Positions 17,709 through 30,163 of a DNA stretch of 64,000 bases are shown here, piece by piece. The stretch is taken from the NCBI RefSeq assembly GCF_002811985.1, contig NZ_NPDU01000017.1:10878-74877 (forward strand). Reading direction: 5' to 3'. The first letter of the stretch is position 1; each line of letters begins with the position of its first letter. This DNA is from Leptospira adleri (lineage in GTDB: Bacteria > Spirochaetota > Leptospiria > Leptospirales > Leptospiraceae). The notes below the pieces were generated by a model. It was not told the origin of the DNA and made no database searches. It saw nothing but the letters and a program-made list of their open reading frames with translations. The position numbers and the translations under genes were made by a program.

Positions 17709-19409
17709 ATGGAATTACTGAACCCTAAAAAATCAGAATTTGCTCATCTGGATGAAAAATCCAGAAACATCATGAAACGTACCATTGAGTTCTTTGAAAA
17801 AAAGGGAAAGAACAAGTTAAAGGAAGACGATCGTCACCAGACTTGGTACGGAGACTTTCTCGAATTTCAAAAAGAAGCGAAGGCCTTCGCGACCTTGATG
17901 ACCCCCGCCGGTTACGGAGATTCCGACTCACGTTGGGATACGACTCGGATTTGCGACTTCAACGAAGTCACCGGTTTTTACGGACTCTGTTATTGGTACA
18001 CTTGGCAGGTTACGATGTTGGGGCTCGGTCCGATTTGGATCAGTAAGAATGAAGAGATCAAACACAAGACCGCAAAACTTCTCAAAGAAGGCGAGATCTT
18101 CGCCTTCGGTCTTTCCGAAAAGGAACACGGAGCCGACTTGATCTCGAGCGATATGATTCTCGAGAAGAGAGGGGAAGGTTCCTACGTCGCAAACGGAGAC
18201 AAATACTACATCGGCAACTCGAATAAGGCCGCGATCGTTTCCACATTCGGAAAGATGAAAGAAACGGGGAACTACGTATTTTTTGCGGTCAATTCCCAAC
18301 ATAAGAATTACGAGCTCATTCAGAACGTCGTGAACTCCCAAAGTTACGTCGGAGAATACGCGCTTCACGACTATCCGATTTCGGAGAACGATATTCTTTC
18401 CAAGGATCGCGACGCTTGGGACGCTTCTTTGAGCACGATCGCAATCTGTAAATACAATCTGGGTTGGGCTTCCATCGGAATCTGTACCCATTCCTTTTAC
18501 GAAGCGATCAATCACGCGTCGAAGAGAAAATTATTCAATCGTTACGTGACCGACTTCCCCCAGATCAAGCAGATGTTCGTCGACGCTTATTGCAGATTGT
18601 TTTCCATGAAACTTTTCGCTTCCAGAGCGAAGGACTACATGAGATCGGCTTCCGCTTCCGATAGACGTTATCTTCTCTTCAATCCGATGGTGAAGATGAA
18701 AGTCACGATGCAGGGAGAAGAAGTCATCAATCTTCTTTGGGACGTGATCGCCGCAAAAGGTTTCGAGAAGAACATGTATTTTGAAATGGCCGCGAAAGAC
18801 ATCCGTGGACTTCCGAAGCTGGAAGGAACCGCGCACGTCAACATGGCCTTGATCATAAAGTTCATGCACAATTATTTCTTCGAGCCGAATTCTTCCCTTC
18901 CGGTGATTCCGAAAGTGAACGATTTTAAAAACGACGATTTCCTTTTTAACCAGGGCGCGACTACGAAAGGTTTCGAAAAAATTTCCTTTCACGACTACAA
19001 CGCGGTGTATGCGAGCGTGAATCTGCCTAACGTGAAAATTTTTAGAAAACAGATCGCGACTCTCAAGGAATTCCTGGAAAAAACGCCTCCGGACGGAAAA
19101 CAATCCAAGGATCTCGACTTCATGTTGATCTTGGGAGAATTGTTTACGTTAGTCGCTTATGGACAACTTCTGATCGAGAACTCCGCGATAGAAAAAGTGG
19201 AGGACGATCTTTTGAGTCAGATTTTCGATTTTATGATTCGCGATTTTTCAAAATACGCTCTTCAGCTCTATTCAAAAAGAAGCAGTACCGCGGAACAAAT
19301 GGCGAAATGTCTCGAGATGATTCATAAGCCAGTGGAAGACGAGGAACTTTTCTTGAGAGTTTGCGCCAAAGTTTATTCTTACAAAGACGCTTACGAAATG
19401 GCTCCTTGA
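17709..19409 (+). CDS. Acyl-CoA dehydrogenase family protein
   Basis: From ATG 17709 the protein has 566 residues. The N-terminal half carries the family's FAD/substrate region (IFAFGLSEKEHGADLISS, YVANGDKYYIGN), and the middle holds the helical C-terminal domain (ICKYNLGWASIGICTHSFYE, GTAHVNMALI). Such enzymes carry out the first oxidation of beta-oxidation. Length and divergence suggest a large FadE-like or fused form with an extra C-terminal helical part. The frame extends to a GTG at 17667 but ATG 17709 is the better start. It is monocistronic by spacing. Confidence 0.86.
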   Translation: MELLNPKKSEFAHLDEKSRNIMKRTIEFFEKKGKNKLKEDDRHQTWYGDFLEFQKEAKAFATLMTPAGYGDSDSRWDTTRICDFNEVTGFYGLCYWYTWQVTMLGLGPIWISKNEEIKHKTAKLLKEGEIFAFGLSEKEHGADLISSDMILEKRGEGSYVANGDKYYIGNSNKAAIVSTFGKMKETGNYVFFAVNSQHKNYELIQNVVNSQSYVGEYALHDYPISENDILSKDRDAWDASLSTIAICKYNLGWASIGICTHSFYEAINHASKRKLFNRYVTDFPQIKQMFVDAYCRLFSMKLFASRAKDYMRSASASDRRYLLFNPMVKMKVTMQGEEVINLLWDVIAAKGFEKNMYFEMAAKDIRGLPKLEGTAHVNMALIIKFMHNYFFEPNSSLPVIPKVNDFKNDDFLFNQGATTKGFEKISFHDYNAVYASVNLPNVKIFRKQIATLKEFLEKTPPDGKQSKDLDFMLILGELFTLVAYGQLLIENSAIEKVEDDLLSQIFDFMIRDFSKYALQLYSKRSSTAEQMAKCLEMIHKPVEDEELFLRVCAKVYSYKDAYEMAP

Positions 19410-19892
19410 AGTTTTAGACGCGGGCTTTTTTAAGTCCGTTTTCTCGAGAACCTAGAAAGAACGCGGAAGTTTTCGTTTCCTAAGAATCGGATCTTCCGTT
19501 TTCTTTTTCTATCCTGGCTGACCGGTTGAGAAACATGAAAGAAGAATCGGCTCGAACATTCGTATTGTCGTAGTTCCGACGAGGAATTTCGTGTTTGCCA
19601 TGATTAGAATTTTCTGATGGAGGAAAGTCTCCCTTTTTTTTCGCCGCCGAAACTCAGTGATTCGCTCATCACCCCTCCAGCCCAAGAAACTCAGCGCGTC
19701 GCTACGCAGGGCGGGGAGCGCGGTTTTCACGGTGGATTGTCGTAGTTTCTACTGACCGACAGACCTTGAGTTTCAAGAAATGGATCGATGGAGAATGGCG
19801 CCCCTAAATCTCTCCCTCAAAAACGCGGGAATTCCTTAAAAGAAGCGTTTTTCGAAACGATCGATTTCTTTTAAAATTCGGTTCTTTTGATT
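19410..19892. other. Intergenic region between convergent genes
   Basis: About 480 bases hold no gene I trust. It has TGTCGTAGTTCCGAC-like words (near 19570 and 19738) that resemble other dispersed GGAACTCC/GTAGTTCC words in the window, and an unusually GC-rich patch near 19660-19730. It separates the dehydrogenase from the OmpL1 paralogue on the opposite strand. Confidence 0.5.
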
Positions 19893-20864
19893 TCAGAGTT
19901 CGTGTTTGTAGCCGGCTCGAAAAACCTGCCCGCCTAACTGAATTGGAAAAGCCGGGGTCGGAGAAAGATTCAAGATCGTTCCCAGGGATTTGCTCGTAGT
20001 GGAATCATACTTGGAAGCGAAGACCGTTTCGACTTCTAAAAAGATATGTCCTTTGTCGGTGATTCTTGCCTGAGTTCCGAACAGCCAATGAGGGGAGAAT
20101 CCGGAAATTCTAAACTGAGTGTTTTCCCTCACTGCAGTCGGATCCGGACCGTCCCGCAAAAGATCTCTCACCAAAGACAATTGCGGAACGCTTACGGAAA
20201 GAATATCGAGAGTGTCGGCGACACTTTTCGAATCGTTTCTTCCTCTAAGCCCCCATCCTCCCGTAAAGTAGTTGAAACCGGCGCCCATATAAATTGCTGC
20301 ATCCTCCGAGACTTGGATTTTGATTCCGATCGTCGCGGGAATGATGACGGATTGGAAATTCCAATTGGCGTCAATAAAACGATAACCCAAAAAACTGGCC
20401 TTTGTGACTCCGCCTGCGATCTTCTGAGTATAGTTTCCGGAGATTCTCCAAAAGAAATATTTGCCGAAATCTTTCTCGAAGCCGGCCATAATATTTCCTC
20501 CGACCATCGCGCCTTGCGTGCTATCGGCCTGAAAGACTCCTCCCGTAGTCCTTTCGATCGTAATCAATCGATTCTCGGGAACTACTAATCTTCGAAGCGC
20601 CAGGCCGCCGGTGGTTCCGTTCGGATTACATCCGGCCGTTCCCGGGTTGCAAGGATTTGAGGATTGGACTGGGAAATACTGACCCGAATTGATTCCGTCT
20701 TTTGTGATGATCTCTCCCATATTTCCCAAATCAAATTGAAGACCGAGGCCAGTTACGAAGTAGGATTTAGCGCTTATGTTGGAATGAAAAAAGATCAAGA
20801 ATAGAAATAGGAAATATTTCTGAAAGAGAGAAAACGGGGAGATCAAGGTTTTGCGCAGAATCAT
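19893..20864 (-). CDS. OmpL1-like outer-membrane beta-barrel paralogue
   Basis: The 323-residue protein has an N-terminal hydrophobic signal ending near SNISAKS and then aligns along its whole length with the OmpL1 encoded just upstream on the same strand (YFVTGLGLQFDLG, ITKDGI, FFWRISGNYTQKI, IPATIGIKI, AAIYMGAGFNYF, and the identical end GYKHEL). It differs clearly in the surface-loop-like parts. A terminal amphipathic strand supports an outer-membrane barrel. It lacks a good ribosome binding site. It is separated from ompL1 by 159 bases that contain ompL1's terminator, so it probably has its own promoter. Confidence 0.88.
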   Translation of the reverse strand: MILRKTLISPFSLFQKYFLFLFLIFFHSNISAKSYFVTGLGLQFDLGNMGEIITKDGINSGQYFPVQSSNPCNPGTAGCNPNGTTGGLALRRLVVPENRLITIERTTGGVFQADSTQGAMVGGNIMAGFEKDFGKYFFWRISGNYTQKIAGGVTKASFLGYRFIDANWNFQSVIIPATIGIKIQVSEDAAIYMGAGFNYFTGGWGLRGRNDSKSVADTLDILSVSVPQLSLVRDLLRDGPDPTAVRENTQFRISGFSPHWLFGTQARITDKGHIFLEVETVFASKYDSTTSKSLGTILNLSPTPAFPIQLGGQVFRAGYKHEL

Positions 20865-20962
20865 TTACAAATGTGAAAACTTTTTAGCTTATAAAAATTA
20901 GGACGCTAATTCGAAAGCAACTCCTGTCAAGATTCTTAAAGAGTTTTTTAGATCGAATGGTA

Positions 20963-20994
20963 TAAAAAAAAGGCCCTCCGTTTCAGGAGAGCCT
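20963..20994 (-). terminator. Intrinsic terminator of ompL1
   Basis: On the minus strand, AGGCTCTCC pairs with GGAGGGCCT (one wobble) around a six-base loop and is followed by a run of U (A7 at 20964-20970 on the plus strand). It sits 30 bases after the ompL1 stop. Confidence 0.88.
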
Positions 20995-21023
20995 CTTTTC
21001 AAGAAAGATCTTTGAAGTAGATC

Positions 21024-21980
<957 letters not shown>

Positions 21981-22777
21981 TGATAACTCCTTACTCACGA
22001 TTCAATTTGATTTGATGTGTTTCCGGAGGTTATGTATATTTCCTGAATCCCGGACACAGGGTGAAACTTTAGAAGTTCGCGGATTAGTGTCAAACAGGAT
22101 TTCGGCAAAAGATTGAAAAGTTCCCAAAATTCCGAAAGTGCGGAAAAAAATTTTTCATCATAATATAACAAACGTTATGGATGCGTCATCGCGAGAGAAC
22201 AAGCGTTGATTTCGAAAATGAATTTTGAAAAGCGAGAGTGACGCGAAGGATTTTCAACACGAGATCCGGAAAGAATCGGCCCATTCGACGGAAAGTTTTA
22301 GAAAATCATCATATAGAACCGGAGATTTAGGTAAAAATTTCCGGCTCTATTTTAAGATTTTTTTAAAAGAACTCCGACTAGAACGAACATTCCAATCAGA
22401 ATCTATTTCTCAAGGAAGATCCGTTTTCCTTTTGTATAAAATCTTGGAATCCTTAGAGGATCATTTCGGAGCCGGACTCGAAGTGCGAACTTCGTCTTAC
22501 GCGGAAAGTCGGAGACGTTAGGCGGAATTCTCCGTCTCGATTTGTAAAAAGAAAAAGGACTTCGCTTAACAATTCTTAGATTCTTTTCGAGGTTGGGAAA
22601 GAAGGCGTTTTGACGTTCGGAACAATTCGATTCTTTTTGAAATGGAGTTTTTGGATCCTTGGCCGCGGATCCCCATTTCGATCGGGGTTGGATTTTAGCA
22701 AAACGGAAGAAAACCGGTGAGTTCGGCCCTTTTTTGTCCTTGTCATCTTGTCCTTGTACGGGATTCTAATCTTGAAA
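21981..22777. other. Divergent intergenic region between ompL1 and thiC
   Basis: About 800 bases contain the ompL1 promoter region on the left and the thiC promoter before the riboswitch on the right. A 98-codon plus-strand frame (22225-22521) has an odd composition and no good ribosome binding site, so I do not call it. No repeats stand out. Confidence 0.5.
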
Positions 22778-22854
22778 CCGTTGGGGGTGGGGCATGTTTG
22801 CCTCTGAGAGAGTCCCCGGAACCTGATCAGGATAAAGCCTGCGTAGGAAAACGG
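22778..22854 (+). promoter_or_regulatory. TPP riboswitch (THI element)
   Basis: The aptamer shows the conserved blocks in order: GGGG near 22784, CTGAGA (22804-22809), ACCTGATC (22821-22828) and GCGTAGGAA (22841-22849). Helix P1 closes with CCGTT (22778-22782) and AACGG (22850-22854). It senses thiamine pyrophosphate and represses the downstream thiC. About 140 bases separate it from the thiC start. That space has U-rich tracts (TTCTTTTTTAT, TTGTTTTTTC) but no terminator hairpin I am sure of. Confidence 0.93.
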
Positions 22855-22963
22855 ATCATACAAAAGATTCTTACTTTTAAGCACAGCGTTTAACAACCGT
22901 TTTGCGGAGACGAAGTCGGATTCTTTTTTATAACCTCTTGTTTTTTCACGTCCTCTTTTTTAG

Positions 22964-24565
<1,602 letters not shown>

Positions 24566-24990
24566 GCAACTTCGCTCACAATCCGACCTGCTATCCAAAC
24601 GGGTCGGATCTCCGAATTCTCTCGAAACGCAGAAGGGCCGATCCGCTTGTGATCCAGCCTGAAACCGAAATTTCGAGGGAGTTCCCGCACTTACCTCGCG
24701 TCGCGAGCTTGGCATAACCGATGAACGAACCGTAGAAAGGAAAGCGCCGGGCTACTCCGTGTCGCTTGCGGGTTGTGGAGGTCGGAGGTTCTTTCGTTCG
24801 AGACAAAAAACGTGGGAACTCTCACGTGCTTTCGTTTTCGGGGGAGCTGATTTGAAAGAGAAGTCTGCGGGAACTCCTTCTTTCCCATGAAAATCCGCGA
24901 CAACTTGTTCCGACAAACAAATCCGGATCAAAAACGGATGGACCTTTCCGGATTAAAAGTTCCGTGCGGTCGGTCCTAAATGGATTTCGT
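24566..24990. other. Intergenic region between convergent genes
   Basis: About 425 bases without a supported gene. It contains two GGGAACTC words, one in CGTGGGAACTCTCACG near 24811 and one in GCGGGAACTCCTTCTTTCCC near 24871, of the same family as the repeats at 1822 and 1978. Much of it is GC-richer than typical spacers here. Confidence 0.5.
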
Positions 24991-25944
24991 CTAATGTTCT
25001 TCCGAAACCACGCGCAAGTTCTGTTCTCCCAAATCGATTCTTCCGTCCGCGGTTCGGATCGTGGAGCGGACGACGTCTGCCTCTTTGAGATACTGTCTTC
25101 TTTTTTTCTGGGCTTTGACGAAGAGTTCCCACTTTTTCTTTTCCGAAAGAAATCCGCCGAGAGCCTGCACCAACTTTCCCGGCGCTCGGAGGGCGCAACC
25201 CGAAGGAGTTCCGGTGAGGAGCACGTCGCCCGGAAGAATATTACTAAACTTTGATAGTTCTAAAATGGTTTCCAAGGGTTTGAAGACGAGATTGGAAGCC
25301 TTGTCCTTTTGTCTGACCTCTCCGTTCACCGATAAACTCAACTCCAACGTTTCGTATAACGCAAAGTCTCCCGGATCCAAAACGGAAAGATAAGGCCCGG
25401 CCGGAAAAAAAGTTCTATACGATTTCCCTTTATACCATTGAAGCTGCGGAAGTTGAACGTCTCTCGCAGAGACGTCGTTCGCCATAAAAAAAGCGGCTAC
25501 GTAATCTTCTAAATTTTCGGATCTCGGATCCAAAGAAGAATCGAATCCTTTTCCGAACACGATCCCCAGTTCGATCTCGTAGTCCAAAAGTTTCACGTGG
25601 GAAGGGCGGACGATTTCGCCGATCGGAGAGGAAAGCGAAGCGTCCGACTTAGTGAAGAATAGATTGTAATTCTTATCGTCCGGATCGAGTCCGGATTCGA
25701 TCAGATGTTGACGGTAGTTCGCTCCTTGACAGAGGATCTGACACGGAGCGGTGATAGGAGAAAGAATTTCGACTTCCGAGATCGAAACCGTTTTTTTAGG
25801 GGAGAATTTTTTCTTCTTCTTTACGAATTCCAAAAATTCCGCGGTGCTAAGATCTCCGCATTCCAAGGATTGTATCTTTTCGTTTGAGATCGATCCCCAT
25901 TGGATCCGATTCTTTTTGCTAAACCGAACATAGTTTTTTGCCAT
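24991..25944 (-). CDS. Fumarylacetoacetate hydrolase family protein
   Basis: The 317-residue protein shows the FAH fold: metal and active-site elements [44 protein letters not shown] and the C-terminal [11 protein letters not shown]. Such enzymes hydrolyse or decarboxylate acylpyruvates or aromatic ring-cleavage products. The exact substrate cannot be named. It starts at ATG 25944 behind GGAAG. The next genes upstream on the same strand, a lipase-like hydrolase and an SDR enzyme, suggest a degradative neighbourhood but not a firm operon. Confidence 0.88.
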   Translation of the reverse strand: MAKNYVRFSKKNRIQWGSISNEKIQSLECGDLSTAEFLEFVKKKKKFSPKKTVSISEVEILSPITAPCQILCQGANYRQHLIESGLDPDDKNYNLFFTKSDASLSSPIGEIVRPSHVKLLDYEIELGIVFGKGFDSSLDPRSENLEDYVAAFFMANDVSARDVQLPQLQWYKGKSYRTFFPAGPYLSVLDPGDFALYETLELSLSVNGEVRQKDKASNLVFKPLETILELSKFSNILPGDVLLTGTPSGCALRAPGKLVQALGGFLSEKKKWELFVKAQKKRRQYLKEADVVRSTIRTADGRIDLGEQNLRVVSEEH

Positions 25945-26015
25945 GGGTCTTCCATCGTTTGTATTTTAGAATTTCTATCCTGAGAATCGAATTCTTCTTT
26001 GAAAACGTTCCGCTT

Positions 26016-26942
26016 TCACAAAGGATTCGATTTGGTTTTTTCAATAAAATCGATCTGGGAGCGAACGGCTTTTCTCGCTTCCTTCAGGACATTGAGCATC
26101 ATAAAAACGTGAAATGCTTCCGGATATTCCTCGTATTGAATTTCAACTCCGTTGTTCTTACAACTTTCGTAAAACTTGCGATTGTCCGCCAAGAATATTT
26201 CCGAGGTTCCGATCTGAAGAAGAATCGGTGGAAGGCCCTTCACGTTTCCGTAAACGGGAGAAAGAAGAGGATCTTTGAGGTCTTTGCCCGGAGCGTACTC
26301 CTTCGCGGATTGGATTAAGAATTCTTTCGTCAACATCGGATCGTCTTTCGCCGTCAGAAGCGAATCCGGATTCTCCATACTAAGATCCAACCAAGGCGAC
26401 ATGAGAATCAAACCTCTCGGAAGAGTTCTCCGCCTCTCTCTCAATTGATAAGCGACGGCGACCGCAAGGCCTCCGCCTGCGCTGTCGCCTAACAAGAACC
26501 AACGATTGGGAAGCGACTTGCGATCCTGCAGAGTTTCGATCAAACTTACAACTCCGTTCAATCCTTTCGGAAAAGGAGAATTCGGAGGCATACCGTAATC
26601 CACGACAAACGCAGCCGTCGAAGTCTTTTGAATCATTCTGGAAACATATTTCCACTGAGCCGCAAAAGGTCCTTTGATATAAGCTCCCCCGTGAAGATAA
26701 ATGAGAACTCCGTTTGCGGAATTCTTCTTATCCAGCCAAATCCCTTTCGCACCTTCGACTTCGACGATTTCCACGGAGTGACGCTCCGTTATTTCCTTTG
26801 TCGGAAGCGGAGAATCCTTTCGGATCAGATTCATCACGTTCGTGTTTTTTAGGACGAACTTTAGTACCGGCATCGGATTCCAAATCAGATACGCGAAGCC
26901 GAAAAGAAGAATCAAAACGGATATACTGAAAATTCGTTTCAT
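26016..26942 (-). CDS. Alpha/beta hydrolase, hormone-sensitive lipase type
   Basis: From ATG 26942 (GAGGAAAC upstream) the protein has 308 residues. An N-terminal hydrophobic segment (FSISVLILLFGFAYLIW) may anchor it in the membrane. It carries the oxyanion motif YLHGGAY, the nucleophile motif GDSAGG and a late His in EAFHVFMM, as expected for HSL-family esterases. The gene follows the SDR gene with 19 bases between and is likely cotranscribed. The substrate is probably a lipid or short-chain ester; this is inference. Confidence 0.88.
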   Translation of the reverse strand: MKRIFSISVLILLFGFAYLIWNPMPVLKFVLKNTNVMNLIRKDSPLPTKEITERHSVEIVEVEGAKGIWLDKKNSANGVLIYLHGGAYIKGPFAAQWKYVSRMIQKTSTAAFVVDYGMPPNSPFPKGLNGVVSLIETLQDRKSLPNRWFLLGDSAGGGLAVAVAYQLRERRRTLPRGLILMSPWLDLSMENPDSLLTAKDDPMLTKEFLIQSAKEYAPGKDLKDPLLSPVYGNVKGLPPILLQIGTSEIFLADNRKFYESCKNNGVEIQYEEYPEAFHVFMMLNVLKEARKAVRSQIDFIEKTKSNPL

Positions 26943-26961
26943 GTTTCCTCGGAAGAAATTC

Positions 26962-27768
26962 TCAGGTAACTTTTGCGTTTGCGATCGACTTCGCAAAAAT
27001 TCCGGGCAAAAATTTGTGTAAGAACGCCGCGAAGTTTTCGCGAAAGCCCGCGATGATGATTTCGTTCTTTTCATCGGCGATCGCGTCCAGGATTTTTTTC
27101 GCACACACGTCTGCCGCTATACCTTGGTTTATCACGGAGTCCATTTTTCCTTGTTTGGTGCCGTCGCCCTTGAGCGCGTTGTTCGATATCTGCGTCTTTA
27201 TAAATCCGGGATAAACGAGAGTGACTTTTACGCCTTCTTTCCCGTTTTCCGCGCGAAGCGCTTCGTAAAAACCGGTGAGGGCCGCCTTGCTCGCGCTGTA
27301 TCCGCTTCGAAGAGGAACTCCGAAAAGACCTGCTACGCTGGAGATGGAGGAGATCGTTCCCGATTTCTGTTTTCTCATAAACGGAAGGACCGCGAGAGAA
27401 AGCGCGATGTTCCCGAAGTAATTTACATCCATGAGTTTTTCATAGGTTTCGATCGAAGTTTCATAAGTAAAGGAACGTTGACTGATTCCGCCGTTGTTGA
27501 TCAGAACGTCGATCCTTCCAAATTGGTCGATCGCTTTTTTAGGAACGTTCTTTAGTTTTTTATAATCTTCTAAATCTAAGGGAAGAACAAGGCTGTTCGT
27601 TTTAGTAAGTCCGCATTCTTTTTTGACTCTTTCGAGTTCTTTGAGTCTTCTCGCGGAAAGGACGATCTTTGCTCCGCGTTTCGCGGCTTCTTTGACGAGT
27701 TCTTCTCCGATTCCCGAAGAAGCCCCCGTGATCCACACAACTTTGTCTTTGTAAAACGTCTCGCTCAT
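26962..27768 (-). CDS. Short-chain dehydrogenase/reductase
   Basis: From ATG 27768 (AGAGGG upstream) the protein has 268 residues. It is a classical SDR: cofactor motif TGASSGIG near the N-terminus, NNGG, catalytic Ser in SSVAGLFG and YSASK. The C-terminus has a hydrophobic tail (FAAFLHKFLPGIFAKSIA), as in membrane-associated DHRS7-like enzymes. It reduces or oxidises an alcohol or keto group of an unknown, perhaps lipid, substrate. The hydrolase gene follows on the same strand. Confidence 0.9.
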   Translation of the reverse strand: MSETFYKDKVVWITGASSGIGEELVKEAAKRGAKIVLSARRLKELERVKKECGLTKTNSLVLPLDLEDYKKLKNVPKKAIDQFGRIDVLINNGGISQRSFTYETSIETYEKLMDVNYFGNIALSLAVLPFMRKQKSGTISSISSVAGLFGVPLRSGYSASKAALTGFYEALRAENGKEGVKVTLVYPGFIKTQISNNALKGDGTKQGKMDSVINQGIAADVCAKKILDAIADEKNEIIIAGFRENFAAFLHKFLPGIFAKSIANAKVT

Positions 27769-27957
27769 TGAATCCCTCTTTGTCTCCGAACGAAGATTCG
27801 ATTCCGATCTTCGCATTAAAATTTCCTTATAAAAGGCGATCTTTTAGGGTAAAGCGATTCGATTCAAGAATTCTTCTTATACGAAACGGAATTTTAGAAT
27901 GAAAAGACGCGATTCCGGTTTGAAAGAGGATCTTCGTCTAAAGAGAAACCTAATTCT

Positions 27958-28356
27958 TCAATCCGTTTTATCGAGAGTGTGGATTTCTATATCCAAGGCT
28001 CTGACTGAAAGATGAATCTCCACCAAACAGATGCAAAGCGAAGCTACGAGAAACAAAAGAGCCGTTCCGAAAAGAAACCAAGCGGTTTCCTGAAGATCAA
28101 ACGCTAAAACGGTAAGACAGGAAGTGCAGGAAATAAGACTCAGAATCCCCATACTCTGCGTGTGACGAATGAGCGAGAGACGAAAACGAAGGTTTCTAAT
28201 TTGCGAAAGAAGATCGGGATCTTTTTTTTCCTGAAACTTTGCGATCAATTGTCTTGCGAGAGTTGCTAATCCCAAAAACCGATTCGTATAAGCGAGCATC
28301 AGAAGCGAGATCGCGGGAAAGAGAAGACCGGGAGTGTTAAACGAAAGAGGACTCAT
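27958..28356 (-). CDS. DUF2721-type membrane protein
   Basis: The 132-residue protein opens with LLFPAISLLMLAYTNRFLGL, the signature start of DUF2721 proteins. A charged helical stretch follows, then two hydrophobic segments (GILSLISCTSCLTVLAF and WFLFGTALLFLVASLCICLV). Function is not known for the family. It is transcribed away from the desaturase gene upstream. Confidence 0.82.
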   Translation of the reverse strand: MSPLSFNTPGLLFPAISLLMLAYTNRFLGLATLARQLIAKFQEKKDPDLLSQIRNLRFRLSLIRHTQSMGILSLISCTSCLTVLAFDLQETAWFLFGTALLFLVASLCICLVEIHLSVRALDIEIHTLDKTD

Positions 28357-28487
28357 GATTCTTTTGGATGAAGAATCGAACGATCTCTCGTTCTGTAAAG
28401 TTTCATTTTTTTAAGATCCCGTAATTTCACGGCTAAAAAAATCTCGCTTGAATCGATAAGTATGATAAGAATACTCTTAGGAACGAT

Positions 28488-29216
28488 ATGAATACAGAAT
28501 TAAACCCGATTTCAAAACCAGATCTCAGCGTTCATAGAATATTTGAAATTCTTGGACTTCTATCTTTTATATTTCTTTCGATCTTTCTCGGTTATCAACT
28601 TGCACTTTTGTTTTCCTCTGACTTCAAGGAACACGTTTGGTTGTTCTGGACTCTGCCTCTCGTAATTTTGACGTCATGGATCGGCGCCGATTTTGTTTCC
28701 GGTTTGGTTCATTTTTTAGGGGATAGTATCGGATCCGAAAAGACTCCGATCTTGGGTCCGGGTTTTATCTTTCCTTTTCGCGATCATCACGTGGATCCGA
28801 AGGGAATCACAAGACACGATTTTATAGAAACCAACGGGAACAATTGTCTCGTATCGCTTCCGATCTTGATCTATTACGTTTTTTTCTGGGAATCGGCCGG
28901 GACTGTAAGTTCGCTCTTTGCGTTGTTCTGGTTTTTTCTTCTTTGGGGAATTTTTGCGACCAATCAGATCCACAAATGGGCTCATCAGGATTCTCCCGCC
29001 GCCGTCGTAAGAATATTACAAAAATATAAAATGATTCTCGGTCCTGAACATCACAAGATTCATCATACGGCGCCGTACGACACTTATTTCTGTATTACGA
29101 CCGGTTGGTTGAATCCGATTCTAAGATATATCAAGTTTTACGAGATTCTAAGATGGATTTTAAGAATTCCTCCCGCGAGCGCGGTCAGAATGGAAGAACC
29201 CATTTCCGAACGATGA
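28488..29216 (+). CDS. CarF/TMEM189-like plasmanylethanolamine desaturase
   Basis: The 242-residue membrane protein carries the histidine motifs of the Kua/TMEM189/CarF family in order: [31 protein letters not shown] and [12 protein letters not shown]. In myxobacteria and animals this enzyme forms the vinyl-ether bond of plasmalogens from alkyl-ether lipids, using O2. The eight-histidine pattern is intact, so activity is plausible. It starts at ATG 28488 behind AGGAAC and overlaps the 3' end of the opposite-strand UbiA-like gene by 32 bases. Whether this organism makes ether lipids is not shown by the window. Confidence 0.88.
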   Translation: MNTELNPISKPDLSVHRIFEILGLLSFIFLSIFLGYQLALLFSSDFKEHVWLFWTLPLVILTSWIGADFVSGLVHFLGDSIGSEKTPILGPGFIFPFRDHHVDPKGITRHDFIETNGNNCLVSLPILIYYVFFWESAGTVSSLFALFWFFLLWGIFATNQIHKWAHQDSPAAVVRILQKYKMILGPEHHKIHHTAPYDTYFCITTGWLNPILRYIKFYEILRWILRIPPASAVRMEEPISER

Positions 29217-30039
29217 CCGGAAATAAGGAAAGGATGAAGTAGCCTTCTCCTAAAATTCTATAGAATTGATTTTTTTGAAAAAAATTCTCGCGATAAACGA
29301 TCCATGCCGGAATCGAATATCCGAAACAATAATATAAGAATTCCGGAATGAACTTCGGATTTTTTTCGATCCAAATAAGGTTCAGACTCAAACCCAAAAA
29401 CGCAAGGAGATAGACCGACCGTTTGAGGGCCCGCGGCGAAATCTGTCTTAGGATGGACGTTACGTTTTCTTTTTGATCGAGTTCTCTTTCCATATAAGAA
29501 TTCATAAACGAGTTGCAGAGGGCGGTGAGAAGAAAAAGGCAAAAAGGGATCACGATTTCGATTTTTGGTTTCGACGCTAGAAGAATCGGACCAAACCAGA
29601 TTCCCGCCGAATAGAGAATCGATACGGAACATTCTTTCCAGAAAAAATTTAACCGCAGATAGGAAAGAACTACGTGGAAAAAGACGAAGATCCCGAGAAT
29701 CAATCCCGCGGTTACGATCCAGTCCCTTAAAAATAAGATCGACAGTGTGAAACACAGGATCGAAATGAGACCGGTCGTGATACTTAAGAATATTATATTA
29801 TTATAATGAAATTTATGTCTTTCGTTTACGCTTTTTTCTCCGAGTTTCCATCCGTCAAAAAGGTGATCGGCGGTGTAGATTACCCAAACAGCCGCCGGTA
29901 GAATCAGCCAAAACGCCGTTCGCATCGTAGTTTCCAAAATTGTCGATGCGAAGTAAGCGGACGCGAGAGCCCCTAAAACGATGTCGATGCTTAGGACATT
30001 CCAATAAAAGAACGCTTTTTTAAAAATCGAGTCGGGCAT
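29185..30039 (-). CDS. UbiA-like multi-pass membrane protein
   Basis: The 284-residue protein has seven to eight predicted membrane segments. Its loop [15 protein letters not shown] recalls the first Asp-rich motif of UbiA prenyltransferase-like proteins (NDxxD, or YTADRxxD in a related family). A second region, [14 protein letters not shown], lies where the second Asp motif would be. A role in transferring a prenyl or lipid group is possible but not proven. It converges on, and overlaps, the desaturase gene. Confidence 0.6.
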   Translation of the reverse strand: MPDSIFKKAFFYWNVLSIDIVLGALASAYFASTILETTMRTAFWLILPAAVWVIYTADHLFDGWKLGEKSVNERHKFHYNNIIFLSITTGLISILCFTLSILFLRDWIVTAGLILGIFVFFHVVLSYLRLNFFWKECSVSILYSAGIWFGPILLASKPKIEIVIPFCLFLLTALCNSFMNSYMERELDQKENVTSILRQISPRALKRSVYLLAFLGLSLNLIWIEKNPKFIPEFLYYCFGYSIPAWIVYRENFFQKNQFYRILGEGYFILSLFPVIVRKWVLPF

Positions 30040-30060
30040 TTCGTTGAATCGGTGCGGAAA

Positions 30061-30095
30061 AATTTACAGCGCGTCCCAAAACCTTATTTTATTTT
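30061..30095 (-). repeat. Half copy of the 91-base repeat (copy C, inverted)
   Basis: The reverse complement of the 3' third of the element (ATAAAATAAGGTTTTGGGAC and the GCGCTGTAAATT end) is present here over 35 bases. The CTGTCCCA hairpin half is absent, so the long-range partner is lost. Confidence 0.7.
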
Positions 30096-30163
30096 TTTCG
30101 ATCCAAATGATCCGAAAGAGTTTCGATTGACAATGGAATCCGAATTCTTTCGTCAGGTTCGGG

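Noticed and set aside
22225..22521. 98-codon plus-strand frame between ompL1 and the TPP riboswitch
   Set aside because: No ribosome binding site and no recognisable fold. Kept only as intergenic.
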